Below, piece by piece: positions 18,022 to 26,767 of a DNA stretch of 64,000 nucleotides (the first letter of the stretch is position 1; the number at the start of each line of letters is the position of its first letter). Location of the stretch: contig NZ_FWFR01000001.1 of assembly GCF_900172325.1 (NCBI RefSeq), positions 1,504,335 to 1,568,334 on the forward strand. The letters run 5' to 3'. This stretch comes from Oceanibacterium hippocampi. Its GTDB lineage: Bacteria > Pseudomonadota > Alphaproteobacteria > Sneathiellales > Sneathiellaceae. Below the pieces are notes generated by a model, which was not told the origin of the DNA, made no database searches, and was given only the letters and a program-made list of their open reading frames with translations. A program made the position numbers and the translations under genes.

Positions 18022-18759
18022 ATGTTCGGAACGCACTACAGGCTCGAGCGGCGCAGCATCCGCTTCGTTCTGGCCATCGTCTTCGTCGCCAGCATTGGCG
18101 GCCTGTTCGAGATCGCGCCGCTGTTCACGATCGACGAGACGGTCGAGGTCGACCCGGACATGCGGGTCTACACACCGCTCGAGATTGCCGGTCGGAACAT
18201 CTATATCCGCGAGGGCTGCTACGCCTGCCACACGCAGATGATCCGGACCCTGCGCGACGAGGTCGAACGCTACGGCCACTACTCGCTGGCGGTCGAATCG
18301 CAATACGATCACCCGATGCTCTGGGGCTCGAAGCGGACCGGCCCGGACATCGCCCGCCTCGGCGGCAAGTATTCCGACGACTGGCATGTCGCCCATCTCG
18401 ACAACCCGCGCGACGTGGTCCCCGAATCGGTCATGCCGGCCTATCGCTGGCTGCTCCGCAACGAACTGCGGACCGACGATCTCGGCGGGCAGCTGCTGGC
18501 GCTCCGGCGGGTCGGCGTGCCCTACAGCGACGAGATGATCGCCAACGCGCCGGCCGACGCCCGGGCCCAGGCGAACGCGGACGATCCCGGTGCCGAGGAC
18601 GTCGCCGCCCGTTACGGCGAGGCGACCAATATCCGCGCCTTCGACGGTGATGCCGGGCGGTTGACCGAGATGGACGCGCTGGTCGCCTATCTGCAGATTC
18701 TCGGCCGCCTGAGCGATGCCGCGGGCAAGCAGGCGGCCGCCGGGGAGGTCGCGCAATGA
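18022..18759 (+). CDS. ccoO: cbb3-type cytochrome c oxidase subunit II (mono-heme)
   Basis: Membrane-anchored mono-heme cytochrome c subunit. The ATG at 18022 is preferred over the GTG at 18013 because GGAG stands 8 nt before it. One N-terminal helix (IRFVLAIVFVASIGGLFEI) is followed by a periplasmic domain with the heme c site CYACHTQ and the distal Met in ESVMPAYRWL. The block GHYSLAVESQYDHPMLWGSKRTGPD is only slightly changed from other FixO/CcoO proteins, and LDNPRDVVPESVMPAY is diagnostic. 245 residues. Its stop TGA overlaps the ccoQ start (ATGA). Confidence 0.96.
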   Translation: MFGTHYRLERRSIRFVLAIVFVASIGGLFEIAPLFTIDETVEVDPDMRVYTPLEIAGRNIYIREGCYACHTQMIRTLRDEVERYGHYSLAVESQYDHPMLWGSKRTGPDIARLGGKYSDDWHVAHLDNPRDVVPESVMPAYRWLLRNELRTDDLGGQLLALRRVGVPYSDEMIANAPADARAQANADDPGAEDVAARYGEATNIRAFDGDAGRLTEMDALVAYLQILGRLSDAAGKQAAAGEVAQ

Positions 18760-18929
18760 TCGATCTCAGCCACGACCTGCTGGTCGGCATCTCCAAGTCG
18801 TTCGGCTTGTTCTACCTGATCGCGCTGTCGATCGGCGCGACCGTCTATGCCTGCTGGCCGTCGAACGGCAAGAAGTTCGACCGGGCCGCGAAAAGCGTTC
18901 TGAAAGACGAGGACGGACCGTGGCAGTAG
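18756..18929 (+). CDS. ccoQ: cbb3 oxidase small subunit CcoQ/FixQ
   Basis: 57-residue single-helix protein beginning MIDLSHDLLVGISKSFGLFY, with one membrane span (LIALSIGATVYACW) followed by the family tail SNGKKFDRAAKSVL with KDEDGPWQ at the end. CcoQ stabilises the core oxidase complex and can have a regulatory role under oxygen. The start overlaps the ccoO stop by ATGA and its end overlaps the ccoP start by about 10 bp, so it is translationally coupled on both sides. Confidence 0.93.
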   Translation: MIDLSHDLLVGISKSFGLFYLIALSIGATVYACWPSNGKKFDRAAKSVLKDEDGPWQ

Positions 18930-19801
18930 AGGAACGGGACCACCACAGCGGCTATCTGACAACCGGCCACGACTGGAACGGAATCACCGAACTGAACCGA
19001 CCGGTTCCGAAGGTGATCTGGCTGTTCCTGCTGGTTACCTTCCTGTCGGCGCTCATCCTCTGGATCCTGCTGCCCGCATGGCCGCTCGGCACGACCTTCA
19101 CGCGTGGCCTGCTCGGCATCGACGAGCGCGCCGCGATCGCGGAGAACCTCGCCGACGCGGCGGCGGCCCGGGCCGACTGGGCGGATCGGGTCGCGGCGCT
19201 GTCTTTCGAGGAAATCGACGCCGATCCGGCGCTCAGTCGGGCCGCGGTGGAGACCGGGCGGACCCTGTTCGGCGACAATTGCGCCATGTGCCACGGCAGC
19301 GCCGGGCTGGGCGGGCCGGGCTTCCCCAGTCTCGCCGACAGGGCATGGCTGTGGGGCGGCGATCGCGACGCGATCCTGGAGACCCTGCGCGTCGGCATCA
19401 ATTCCGGGCATCCGGACAGCCGCAGCAGCCAGATGCTGGCCTTCGGCCGTGACGGCATCCTTGATCGCCGGTCGCTGCTGGATGTCGCCGCGTTCGTGCA
19501 GTCGCTGTCCGATCCGGCGGTCGCCCAGGGCGCGGAGGCCGATGCGGTCACCGCCGGGGCGGCGGTCTTCGCCGAGAATTGCGCGAGCTGTCACGGAGAT
19601 GCGGGCAAGGGCGGCCTGGAATTCGGGGCGCCCGACCTGACCGATGGCTTCTGGATCTATGGCGGCGATCGCCAGTCGATCGTCACCACCCTGCAGCAAG
19701 GCCGAATGGGCGTGATGCCGGCGTGGGAGGGGCGGCTGTCCGAGACCGACCGCGGCATCCTCGCCTATTACGTCCATCACCTGGGGTCGGGGGCAAAATG
19801 A
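18920..19801 (+). CDS. ccoP: cbb3-type cytochrome c oxidase subunit III (di-heme)
   Basis: 293-residue di-heme cytochrome c that passes electrons to CcoO. The GTG at 18920 is chosen: it gives MAVEERDHHSGYLTTGHDWN, and the motif HDWNGITELNRPVPK is the hallmark CcoP N-terminus; GAGGAC serves as ribosome site. One membrane span (VIWLFLLVTFLSALILWILL) precedes two cytochrome c domains with CAMCH and CASCH. Candidate distal methionines lie in SRSSQMLAFG and GVMPAWEG. The stop overlaps the next small gene by ATGA. Confidence 0.96.
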   Translation: MAVEERDHHSGYLTTGHDWNGITELNRPVPKVIWLFLLVTFLSALILWILLPAWPLGTTFTRGLLGIDERAAIAENLADAAAARADWADRVAALSFEEIDADPALSRAAVETGRTLFGDNCAMCHGSAGLGGPGFPSLADRAWLWGGDRDAILETLRVGINSGHPDSRSSQMLAFGRDGILDRRSLLDVAAFVQSLSDPAVAQGAEADAVTAGAAVFAENCASCHGDAGKGGLEFGAPDLTDGFWIYGGDRQSIVTTLQQGRMGVMPAWEGRLSETDRGILAYYVHHLGSGAK

Positions 19802-20007
19802 CCGCGACCACCGAGCTCCGGACCGCGACGCCGTCCAGGCGGCGGCTGCTCGTCATCGCGCTCGTCGCCGCCGGGCTCGCGGTCGTCGTTCTCGCCAATA
19901 TCCACCTCGTCTATACAGCCGTCACCTCCCAGCCCGACTGCGTCGAGCATCTCAAGGCCACGGACGGAACGGCCGGTAGCTTCAGAGCCGCCAAGCCGGC
20001 GTGCTGA
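19798..20007 (+). CDS. 69-residue single-span membrane protein of the cco cluster
   Basis: Tiny protein beginning MTATTELRTATPSRRRL, with one membrane helix (LLVIALVAAGLAVVVLANIHLVY) and a short outward-facing tail with TSQPDCVEHLK and a C-terminal Cys (AAKPAC). The start overlaps the ccoP stop (ATGA), so it is translated with the oxidase. The position is where ccoG or ccoH is often found, but it is far too short for either, and I see no FixH similarity beyond a single helix. The two periplasmic cysteines (one in PDC, one terminal) could form a disulfide or bind metal. Function unknown; an oxidase accessory or assembly role is inferred from context only. Confidence 0.8.
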   Translation: MTATTELRTATPSRRRLLVIALVAAGLAVVVLANIHLVYTAVTSQPDCVEHLKATDGTAGSFRAAKPAC

Positions 20008-20044
20008 ACGAACCGACCGGAGACATCGCAAAGGCAGGCCCACC

Positions 20045-20878
20045 ATGGTCACCATTCCGGAAATCTCTCCCCCGCTTCCCCGCGACTTCGGCTGGCGGCG
20101 CAATCTGCCGAACCTGGCGGGCCTCGACTGGCTCAGGGCGGGCTGGGCGGATTTCAAGGATCAGCCGGTCCTCAGCCTGATTTACGGCTTCGGTGTCTTC
20201 GGCGTCTCGCTGGCGACCGTCTACGGCTTTTTCCGGCTCGACATGGACTATGTCCTGCTGCCGGCGCTCGCCGGTTTCCTCGTGGTCGGGCCGATCCTCG
20301 GGCTCGGGCTCTACGAGAAGAGCCGCCGGCTGGCGCTCGGCCAGCCGGTCGGGCTGTTCTCGATGATCTTCGCGCGGCCGCGCGCGGGCGGCCAGGTGAT
20401 CTTCGCCGGTCTCCTGCTCTGCCTGGTGATGCTGCTCTGGATGCGCGCCGCGGTCATCCTCTACGCCCTGTTCTTCGGGCTGCAGCCCTTTCCCGGCCTC
20501 GATGCGGTGACCGCGACCCTGTTCACCACGGCGAGCGGCTGGGGCCTGATCATCGTCGGTACCGTGGTCGGCGGCCTGTTCGCGGCCTTCTCTTTCGCGA
20601 TCAGCGTGTTCGCGATCCCGATGCTGCTGAACGAGCGGATCGATGCGCTGACCGCCATGGGGACCAGCATGGCGCTGGTCTGGAACAACATGTCGGTGAT
20701 GATCGTCTGGGGCGCCGTCGTCGTCGCCCTCATGACCGTCGGCGTGGTCACGGCCCTGCTCGGGCTGATCGTCATCTTCCCGATCCTCGGCCATGCCACC
20801 TGGCATGCTTACAAGACGATGCGCGGCGACCCGACCGCCGCCCGGACGATCCAGGCCCTGGATGGCGCCGAGGCATGA
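20045..20878 (+). CDS. DUF2189 family integral membrane protein
   Basis: 277 residues with about six hydrophobic helices and no signal peptide. The N-terminus contains LDWLRAGWADFKDQPVLSLIYG, and later GLGLYEKSRRLALG, SFAISVFAIPMLLNERIDALTAMGTS and the end FPILGHATWHAYKTM, all typical of DUF2189 proteins. No enzyme motif is recognisable. It lies between the small cco protein (37 bp) and the copper ATPase, whose start overlaps its stop (ATGA). Translational coupling to ccoI suggests a role in oxidase assembly or in copper or heme delivery; this is inference. Confidence 0.88.
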   Translation: MVTIPEISPPLPRDFGWRRNLPNLAGLDWLRAGWADFKDQPVLSLIYGFGVFGVSLATVYGFFRLDMDYVLLPALAGFLVVGPILGLGLYEKSRRLALGQPVGLFSMIFARPRAGGQVIFAGLLLCLVMLLWMRAAVILYALFFGLQPFPGLDAVTATLFTTASGWGLIIVGTVVGGLFAAFSFAISVFAIPMLLNERIDALTAMGTSMALVWNNMSVMIVWGAVVVALMTVGVVTALLGLIVIFPILGHATWHAYKTMRGDPTAARTIQALDGAEA

Positions 20879-23178
20879 CCGGAACCGCGTCTTCGCCGGG
20901 GACGCAGACGACCGATGACCATGTCTCCGTCGGCGGCGGAGCCAACAGCGCGGACGAGATCCGACTCGCCAGCCGCGATATCGGAGCCGGCCTGCGGCAG
21001 AACGACCTCTCGGTCCCCGACATGCATTGCGGCGGCTGCATCCGCAAGGTCGAGCAGGCGCTGAACGCCCTTGACGGGGTCGAACGCGCGCGCGTCAACC
21101 TGACCGAGAAGCGGGTCTCGGTGGCGTGGCGCGACACGGCGGGGCCGCCGCCGCTGTTCGACGCCCTCGGTCGGATCGGCTTCCGCGCCCACCTCGCCGA
21201 CGACGGCGCCAGGCGGGCCGACCCGGAACTGACCAAACTGCTGCGCGCGCTTGCCGTCGCCGGTTTCGCCGCCGGCAACATCATGCTGCTCTCGGTCTCG
21301 GTCTGGTCCGGCGCCGATGCCGCGCTCCGTGACCTGTTCCACTGGATCTCGGCGGCGATCGCGCTCCCGGTGCTGCTCTATTCCGGGCGGGTCTTCTTCC
21401 GGCCGGCCTGGCAGGCGGTGCGCCGCGGCCATGCCAACATGGACGTGCCGATTTCCATCGGCGTGATCCTGGCGTACCTGATGAGCCTCTACGACACCGT
21501 CGGCCAGCAGCAGCATGTCTATTTCGACGCGGCGGTGACGCTGCTCTTCGTGCTGCTGATCGGCCGCACGCTCGATCACCTGATGCGGCAGCGGGCGCGC
21601 TCGGCGATCACCGGGCTCGCCCGGCTGGGCGCGCGCGGCGCGATGGTCGTCCAGGACGACGGCAGCCGCGCCTACCGCCCGGTCGCCGAGATCCGGCCGG
21701 GCATGACCATCCTGCTCGCCATGGGCGAACGCGTGCCGGTCGACGCGGTGGTGGTCTCCGGGACTTCCGACATCGACCGTTCGCTGGTCAGCGGGGAAAG
21801 CGCCCCGGCGGCGGTCGCCGGCGGCGATGTGCTCGAGGCAGGGACGCTCAACCTGACCGCGCCGCTCACCATCCGGGCGACGGCGGAGGCGGGGCAATCG
21901 TTCCTCGCCGAGATGGTCCGGCTGATCGACGTCGCCGAGGCCGGCCGCGCTGGCTATCGCCGGATCGCCGACCGGGCCGCCGCGCTCTATGCCCCGGTCG
22001 TCCATTCGGCCGCCTTCGCGACCTTCCTCGCCTGGCTCTATATCGCCGGCGACATCCACCGGGCGCTCACCGTCGCCATCGCCGTGCTGATCATCACCTG
22101 TCCCTGCGCCCTCGGCCTCGCCGTGCCGATCGTCCAGGTGGTCGCCGCCCGCCGGCTGTTCGAACGCGGCATCCTGGTCAAGGACAGCGCCGCCATGGAG
22201 CGCCTCGCGGGGATCGACACCGTGATCTTCGACAAGACCGGCACGCTCACCCTCGGCGCCCCGCGACTGGACGACCGGGCCGGCCGCGACCCGGCCCATG
22301 TGGCGCTCGCCGTGGCCCTGGCGGCGCAGTCGCGCCATCCCTATTCGCGGGCACTGGTCGCCCGCTTCGGCGCGGATCCGGCCTCGGCCTCGGCGTTCGA
22401 GGCGGTCGCCGAGCATCCGGGCTGCGGGATCGAGGCCCGGCAGGGCGCCGATGTGATCCGTCTCGGCCGTCCTGACTGGGCGGCGCCGGGCGCGGCGCTG
22501 GCGGACGAAGGCGACGGGCGGTCGCGGACCGTGCTCGCGCGGAACGGCCGGCTGCTGGAAAGCTTCGCCTTCGGCGATCCGCTGCGACCGGGTGTGGCCC
22601 AGGCGATCGCCCGGCTCAGGGCGCGCGGCATCGAGATCGAGATAATGTCGGGGGATCGGCGGGAAGCCGTTGCGCGGCTCGCCGAAGGGCTCGGCGTGAC
22701 CGCCTTCAGCGCCGACGTCCGGCCGGCCGACAAGGCGGCCCGGGTTGCCGAACTCTCCGCCGCCGGCCGCAAGGTCCTGATGGTCGGCGACGGGCTGAAC
22801 GACGTGCCGGCGCTGGCCGCCGCCGATGTCTCGATGTCGCCGTCGAGCGGCGCCGACATCGGCCGCAACGCCGCCGATTTCGTCTTCCTGCACGACAGCC
22901 TGGAGACGGTCGCGACGGCGATCGAGGTATCCCGCCGCGCCGCCGCGCTGGTGCGGCAGAATCTCGGGCTCGCGGTGCTCTACAACGCGTTGACCCTGCC
23001 GCTCGCGGCGCTGGGTTTCGTCACGCCCCTCCTTGCCGCGCTGGCGATGTCGTCGTCGTCGATCCTGGTCGTGGCGAACGCGCTCCGTCTGAACGGCGGG
23101 GCCGGGAAGCGGCAATCGTCGGCCGGTGGCAGGACGGCGGCCAAGGCGGGCCTGCGGCCGGCCGAGGCGGCGCGATGA
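20875..23178 (+). CDS. ccoI: Copper-transporting P1B-type ATPase of cbb3 assembly (CcoI/FixI)
   Basis: 767 residues. It moves Cu+ out of the cytoplasm to supply CuB of the cbb3 oxidase. The N-terminal HMA domain has the metal site MHCGGCIRKVEQAL (near residue 50). The membrane CPC site is in IITCPCALGLAVPI, the phosphorylation motif is DKTGTLT near residue 454, and the hinge GDGLNDVPALAAADVS is near 640. The phosphatase motif is SGES and the order of domains is standard. The start overlaps the stop of the DUF2189 gene and the stop overlaps the ccoS start, so the chain of coupled genes is unbroken. The low-affinity efflux ATPase CopA is a close relative, but the cluster decides for CcoI. Confidence 0.95.
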   Translation: MTGTASSPGTQTTDDHVSVGGGANSADEIRLASRDIGAGLRQNDLSVPDMHCGGCIRKVEQALNALDGVERARVNLTEKRVSVAWRDTAGPPPLFDALGRIGFRAHLADDGARRADPELTKLLRALAVAGFAAGNIMLLSVSVWSGADAALRDLFHWISAAIALPVLLYSGRVFFRPAWQAVRRGHANMDVPISIGVILAYLMSLYDTVGQQQHVYFDAAVTLLFVLLIGRTLDHLMRQRARSAITGLARLGARGAMVVQDDGSRAYRPVAEIRPGMTILLAMGERVPVDAVVVSGTSDIDRSLVSGESAPAAVAGGDVLEAGTLNLTAPLTIRATAEAGQSFLAEMVRLIDVAEAGRAGYRRIADRAAALYAPVVHSAAFATFLAWLYIAGDIHRALTVAIAVLIITCPCALGLAVPIVQVVAARRLFERGILVKDSAAMERLAGIDTVIFDKTGTLTLGAPRLDDRAGRDPAHVALAVALAAQSRHPYSRALVARFGADPASASAFEAVAEHPGCGIEARQGADVIRLGRPDWAAPGAALADEGDGRSRTVLARNGRLLESFAFGDPLRPGVAQAIARLRARGIEIEIMSGDRREAVARLAEGLGVTAFSADVRPADKAARVAELSAAGRKVLMVGDGLNDVPALAAADVSMSPSSGADIGRNAADFVFLHDSLETVATAIEVSRRAAALVRQNLGLAVLYNALTLPLAALGFVTPLLAALAMSSSSILVVANALRLNGGAGKRQSSAGGRTAAKAGLRPAEAAR

Positions 23179-23330
23179 ACGTGCTCGTCTTCCTCATCCC
23201 GATATCGCTCGGCCTCGGTCTGGTCGGTCTCTGCGCCTTCCTCTGGAGCCTGCGGAGCGGCCAGTACGAGGATCTGGAAGGAGCCGCCGAACGCATTCTC
23301 TATGACGAGGAAGACCGCCCGTTGCGCTGA
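23175..23330 (+). CDS. ccoS: cbb3 oxidase maturation protein CcoS/FixS
   Basis: 51-residue protein with one N-terminal helix (LVFLIPISLGLGLVGLCAFL) followed by WSLRSGQYEDLEGAAERIL and an acidic tail YDEEDRPLR. The QYEDLEGAAxRIL block is the CcoS signature. CcoS is required to insert heme and copper cofactors in CcoN in Rhodobacter. The start overlaps the ccoI stop (ATGA). It is the last gene of the cluster; dusA is convergent 27 bp beyond. Confidence 0.93.
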   Translation: MNVLVFLIPISLGLGLVGLCAFLWSLRSGQYEDLEGAAERILYDEEDRPLR

Positions 23331-23357
23331 CGGCGCTTGGCGGGCGGCGTGGCCGGC

Positions 23358-24350
23358 TCAGCCCGCCCGGACCCGCGCGGCCGCCTCGGCGAGCAGGCTG
23401 GCGTCGGCCTCCGGCCGATGGGCATTCTCCGACAGGTGGCGGCGCCAGGCGCGCGCGCCCGGCAGGCCCTGGAACAGCCCGAGGACATGTCGGGTGATGC
23501 TGTTGAGCGGCACGCCCTCGTCCTGGCGGGCGCGGATATAGGGGATCAGTTCCTCGACCACCTGCTTGCGCGCCGGCGCCTCGTCCGGCTCGCCGTAGTA
23601 GCGCCCGTCGATCTCGGCCAGCAGATAGGGGTTCTGATAGGCCTCGCGGCCGATCATCACGCCGTCGACATGACGCAGATGTTCGTCGATCTCGTCCAGC
23701 TTGCGGATGCCGCCGTTGATGACGATGACGAGGTCGGGACAGTCGGCCTTGAGCCGGTAGACGACATCGTAGCGCAGTGGCGGTATCTCGCGGTTCTGCT
23801 TGGGCGAGAGGCCGTTCAGCCAGGCCTTGCGGGCATGCACGATCAGCCGTTCCGTGCCGGCCTTGACGAGGCCGGCGACGAAGCCGTGCAGTTCCTCGTA
23901 GCTGTCCCGGTCGTCGATGCCGATCCGCGTCTTCACGGTGACCGGGATGTCGACCGCGGCGCGCATCGCCGCGACGCCTTCGGCGACCAGTTCTGGTTCC
24001 GCCATCAGGCAGGCGCCGAAGCGGCCCGACTGGACCCGGTCGGAGGGACAGCCGACATTCAGGTTGATCTCGTCATAGCCGTAATCGGCGCCGATCCGGG
24101 CGGCGCGGGCAAGCTCGGCCGGATCGCTGCCGCCGAGCTGCAGGGCGAGCGGATGCTCCGCCGGCTCGTGGCCGAGCAGGCGCTGGCGGTCGCCATGCAG
24201 GATCGCCGCCGTCGTCACCATCTCGGTATAGAGAAGCGCCCGGCGGCTGATCAGGCGCAGGAAGAAGCGGTCATGCCGGTCCGTCCAGTCCATCATCGGC
24301 GCGACCGAGACGGGATGGGCGAAGGGCATGTCTGTGGCGGTCGTGTTCAT
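23358..24350 (-). CDS. dusA: tRNA-dihydrouridine synthase A
   Basis: FMN enzyme that reduces U20/U20a in the D-loop of tRNA with NADPH. The 330 residues match DusA. Visible blocks are VAPMMDWTDRHDRFFLRLIS near 17, ALLYTEMVTTAAILHGD near 38, NLNVGCPSDRVQSGRFGACL near 95-114 (with the catalytic Cys in VGCPSD), IVHARKAWLNGLSPKQNREI near 170 and MIGREAYQNPYLL near 230. These specific sequences separate DusA from DusB and DusC. Monocistronic, convergent to the cbb3 operon. Confidence 0.97.
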   Translation of the reverse strand: MNTTATDMPFAHPVSVAPMMDWTDRHDRFFLRLISRRALLYTEMVTTAAILHGDRQRLLGHEPAEHPLALQLGGSDPAELARAARIGADYGYDEINLNVGCPSDRVQSGRFGACLMAEPELVAEGVAAMRAAVDIPVTVKTRIGIDDRDSYEELHGFVAGLVKAGTERLIVHARKAWLNGLSPKQNREIPPLRYDVVYRLKADCPDLVIVINGGIRKLDEIDEHLRHVDGVMIGREAYQNPYLLAEIDGRYYGEPDEAPARKQVVEELIPYIRARQDEGVPLNSITRHVLGLFQGLPGARAWRRHLSENAHRPEADASLLAEAAARVRAG

Positions 24351-24488
24351 CGCGGCTTTAGATAGGCCGCCGGCCCGCCTCTGTCAAAAGCCGGCGCGCA
24401 ACAGGGCTGTCCGGAAGGCGTTCCGACGCTAGAATGGCTTCGGCCGCTGGCACGTAACAAATGGCGGCAAAACGGGGAGAGGGGACAG

Positions 24489-25508
24489 ATGAGCGGCAAT
24501 CCGATCGACGGCTTCACCGTGTCCGGGGCCGATATCGGCTATGTCGGCCATGACCTGCAGCGGCCGGAATGCATCCTGGCCGAACGCGACGGCAGCCTGT
24601 GGTCGGCGGATGCGCGCGGCGGGGTGATGCATATCCGCCCGGACGGCACCCAGGAACTGATCGCCCAGGCCCATGTCGATGTCTTCGCGACCGCCGACGA
24701 CGATGCCAGGCGCTTCACCGAGGGGACCCTGCCGAACGGGCTCGCCTTCGCCCGCAACGGGTCGATCTACATTTCCAATTTCGGCACCGACTGCCTCGAG
24801 TTGATGAGCCGCGACGGCGCGACAGAAGTGCTGCTCGACCGGATCGACGGCCGGCCGATCGGCAAGGTCAATTTCGTCCTCCGCGACAGCCGGGACCGGC
24901 TCTGGATCACCGTCTCCACGCAGATCAAGAACTGGATGGAGGCGGCGGCGTCGCGGGTCGAGGACGGCTCGATCATCCTCTACGACGGTGGCGAGGCGCG
25001 CACGGTCGCGACCGGTCTCGCCTTCACCAACGAGGTCCGGCTCGATGCCCGGGAGGAATGGCTCTACGCGGTCGAGACGACGGCGCGCAGGGTCACCCGC
25101 TTCCGCGTCGGCGGCGACGGCACGCTCTCGGGCCGCGAGACCTTCGGACCGGAAGACCACGGCGCCTTCATCGACGGGATTGCCTTCGACGCCCATGGCA
25201 ATCTCTGGGGCACGCACGTGATGAGCGACCGGGTCTTCGCGATAACGCCGGAGGGCGAGCTCCGCATCATCCTCGACGACGACAATCCGGAGCCGAGCCG
25301 GGCGCTGTTCGAGGCCTTCGAGCGCGGTGCCGCGACGCCAGCCCACATGCTCGCCTGCGGCGGCACCATCGCGCCGTGGTTCGCCAGCGTTACCTTCGGC
25401 GGCCCCGATCTCGACATCGTCCATGTCGGCTCGCTCCGCGGCACCCGGATCCCGTATTTCCGGAGCCCGGTTCCCGGTCTGCCGCCGGTCCACTGGAACG
25501 AGCGCTGA
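24489..25508 (+). CDS. SMP-30/gluconolactonase/LRE family protein
   Basis: 339-residue six-bladed beta-propeller of the SMP-30 superfamily, which includes gluconolactonases and other Ca-dependent lactonases. Seen: RPECILAERDGSLWSADARG near residue 24, TLPNGLAFARNGSIYISNFG near 79, KVNFVLRDSRDRLWITVST near 121, LAFTNEVRLDAREEWLY and DGIAFDAHGNLWGTHVMSDR near 220. The Asn, Asp and Glu residues expected for the metal site occur in these blocks. No signal peptide. A GAGAGGGGA site precedes the ATG. The substrate cannot be predicted. A short inverted repeat (CGGCCA-GCT-TGGCCG, 25535-25549) lies after the stop. Confidence 0.88.
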   Translation: MSGNPIDGFTVSGADIGYVGHDLQRPECILAERDGSLWSADARGGVMHIRPDGTQELIAQAHVDVFATADDDARRFTEGTLPNGLAFARNGSIYISNFGTDCLELMSRDGATEVLLDRIDGRPIGKVNFVLRDSRDRLWITVSTQIKNWMEAAASRVEDGSIILYDGGEARTVATGLAFTNEVRLDAREEWLYAVETTARRVTRFRVGGDGTLSGRETFGPEDHGAFIDGIAFDAHGNLWGTHVMSDRVFAITPEGELRIILDDDNPEPSRALFEAFERGAATPAHMLACGGTIAPWFASVTFGGPDLDIVHVGSLRGTRIPYFRSPVPGLPPVHWNER

Positions 25509-25676
25509 CCGGCCGACCCGGCCCCTTCGCCTTTCGGCCAGCTTGGCCGCACCGGCGCGCCTGTTTTAAACTTCCCTCGGGTCGTCATCGCCCGAACGCC
25601 CGCCCGGCGCGGCCGGCGCGTCGTTGTCGGGCGGTCACGGACAGCCCTGGATCTCGCAATCACGGGGGATAACGCG

Positions 25677-26750
25677 ATGTGGTCGGATCAGCGTCTCTGC
25701 CAGCTTCTGGGGATCGAGCATCCCATCGTGCTGGCCCCGATGGCCGGCACCGGCACGCCGGAACTGGCGATCGCCGTCAGCAATGCCGGGGGTCTCGGCT
25801 CGCTCGGCTGCGGCATGATGTCGGAACCGGCGCTGCGCGAGGCCACGGGCGCGATGCGGGCGGGTACCAACCTGCCGTTCAATCTGAATTTCTTCGCGAC
25901 ACCCGCCCCGGCGAAGGATCCGGCGATCCTGGCCCGCGCCCGTGAGCGGCTGCGCCCCTGGTACCGCGATCTCGGGCTCGGCGAGCCGCCCGGGGAGCTG
26001 CCCGAATTCGGCCCCGGTTTCGACGACGCGATGCTCGCCGTGGTTCTCGAACTGCGGCCGCGCGTGGTCAGCTTTCACTTCGGCGTGCCGGGAGCGGAGG
26101 CGCTCGCGGCGCTGAAGGAGGCGGGCATCGTCCTGATCTCGACCGCGACCAATGTCGCCGAGGCCCGGGCGCTTGAGGCGGCCGGGATGGACGCGGTGAT
26201 CGCCCAGGGCTGGGAGGCGGGCGGCCACCGGGGCTCGCATCGCCCGACCGAGCCCTGGGACGGGGTCGGCACCTTCGCCCTGGTGCCGCAGATCGCCGAC
26301 GCGGTGTCGCTCCCGGTGATTGCCGCCGGCGGCGTCGGCGACGGCCGAGGAATCGCGGCGGCGATGGCCCTCGGCGCGAGCGGCGTGCAGATCGGCACCG
26401 GTTTCCTCGCCTGTCCCGAGGCCGGCACCGATCCGGCCCGGCGGGCGCTGCTGCGGAAAGCAGGCGACATGGACACGATCGCGACCGATGCCTTCTCGGG
26501 CGGCGTGGCCCGCGCCGTGCGGAGCCGCTACGCGGTCGAGATGGAGCGCCGGCGGGAGCCCTGGCCCGCCTTCCCCGCGATGGCGGCGCTCAGCGGCCCG
26601 ATCGGCAAGGCGGCCGACGACGCCGAGGCATCGTTCCACCTGTACGGGCAGGCGGCGGCGCTCAGCCGTGACCTGCCGGCCGCCGAACTGGTCGAGAAGC
26701 TGGTCGCCGATGCCGGCGCGGTGATGGCCCGGCTGGCCGCCGCCAAATAG
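25677..26750 (+). CDS. Nitronate monooxygenase family FMN protein
   Basis: 357-residue TIM-barrel flavoprotein of the NMO/2-nitropropane dioxygenase family. It starts MWSDQRLCQLLGIEHPIVLA after a GGGGGAT site. FMN-binding segments are APMAGTGTPELAIAVSNAGG near 20-40 and AAGGVGDGRGIAAAMALGASGVQIGT near 217-242. The catalytic-His motif of class I NMO is complete: AQGWEAGGHRG near residue 180. The enzyme oxidises toxic alkyl nitronates such as propionate-3-nitronate; some relatives are enoyl reductases or quinone reductases. Convergent to the ABC ATPase gene. Confidence 0.9.
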   Translation: MWSDQRLCQLLGIEHPIVLAPMAGTGTPELAIAVSNAGGLGSLGCGMMSEPALREATGAMRAGTNLPFNLNFFATPAPAKDPAILARARERLRPWYRDLGLGEPPGELPEFGPGFDDAMLAVVLELRPRVVSFHFGVPGAEALAALKEAGIVLISTATNVAEARALEAAGMDAVIAQGWEAGGHRGSHRPTEPWDGVGTFALVPQIADAVSLPVIAAGGVGDGRGIAAAMALGASGVQIGTGFLACPEAGTDPARRALLRKAGDMDTIATDAFSGGVARAVRSRYAVEMERRREPWPAFPAMAALSGPIGKAADDAEASFHLYGQAAALSRDLPAAELVEKLVADAGAVMARLAAAK

Positions 26751-26767
26751 CGGCCAGCCTGTCCGCC

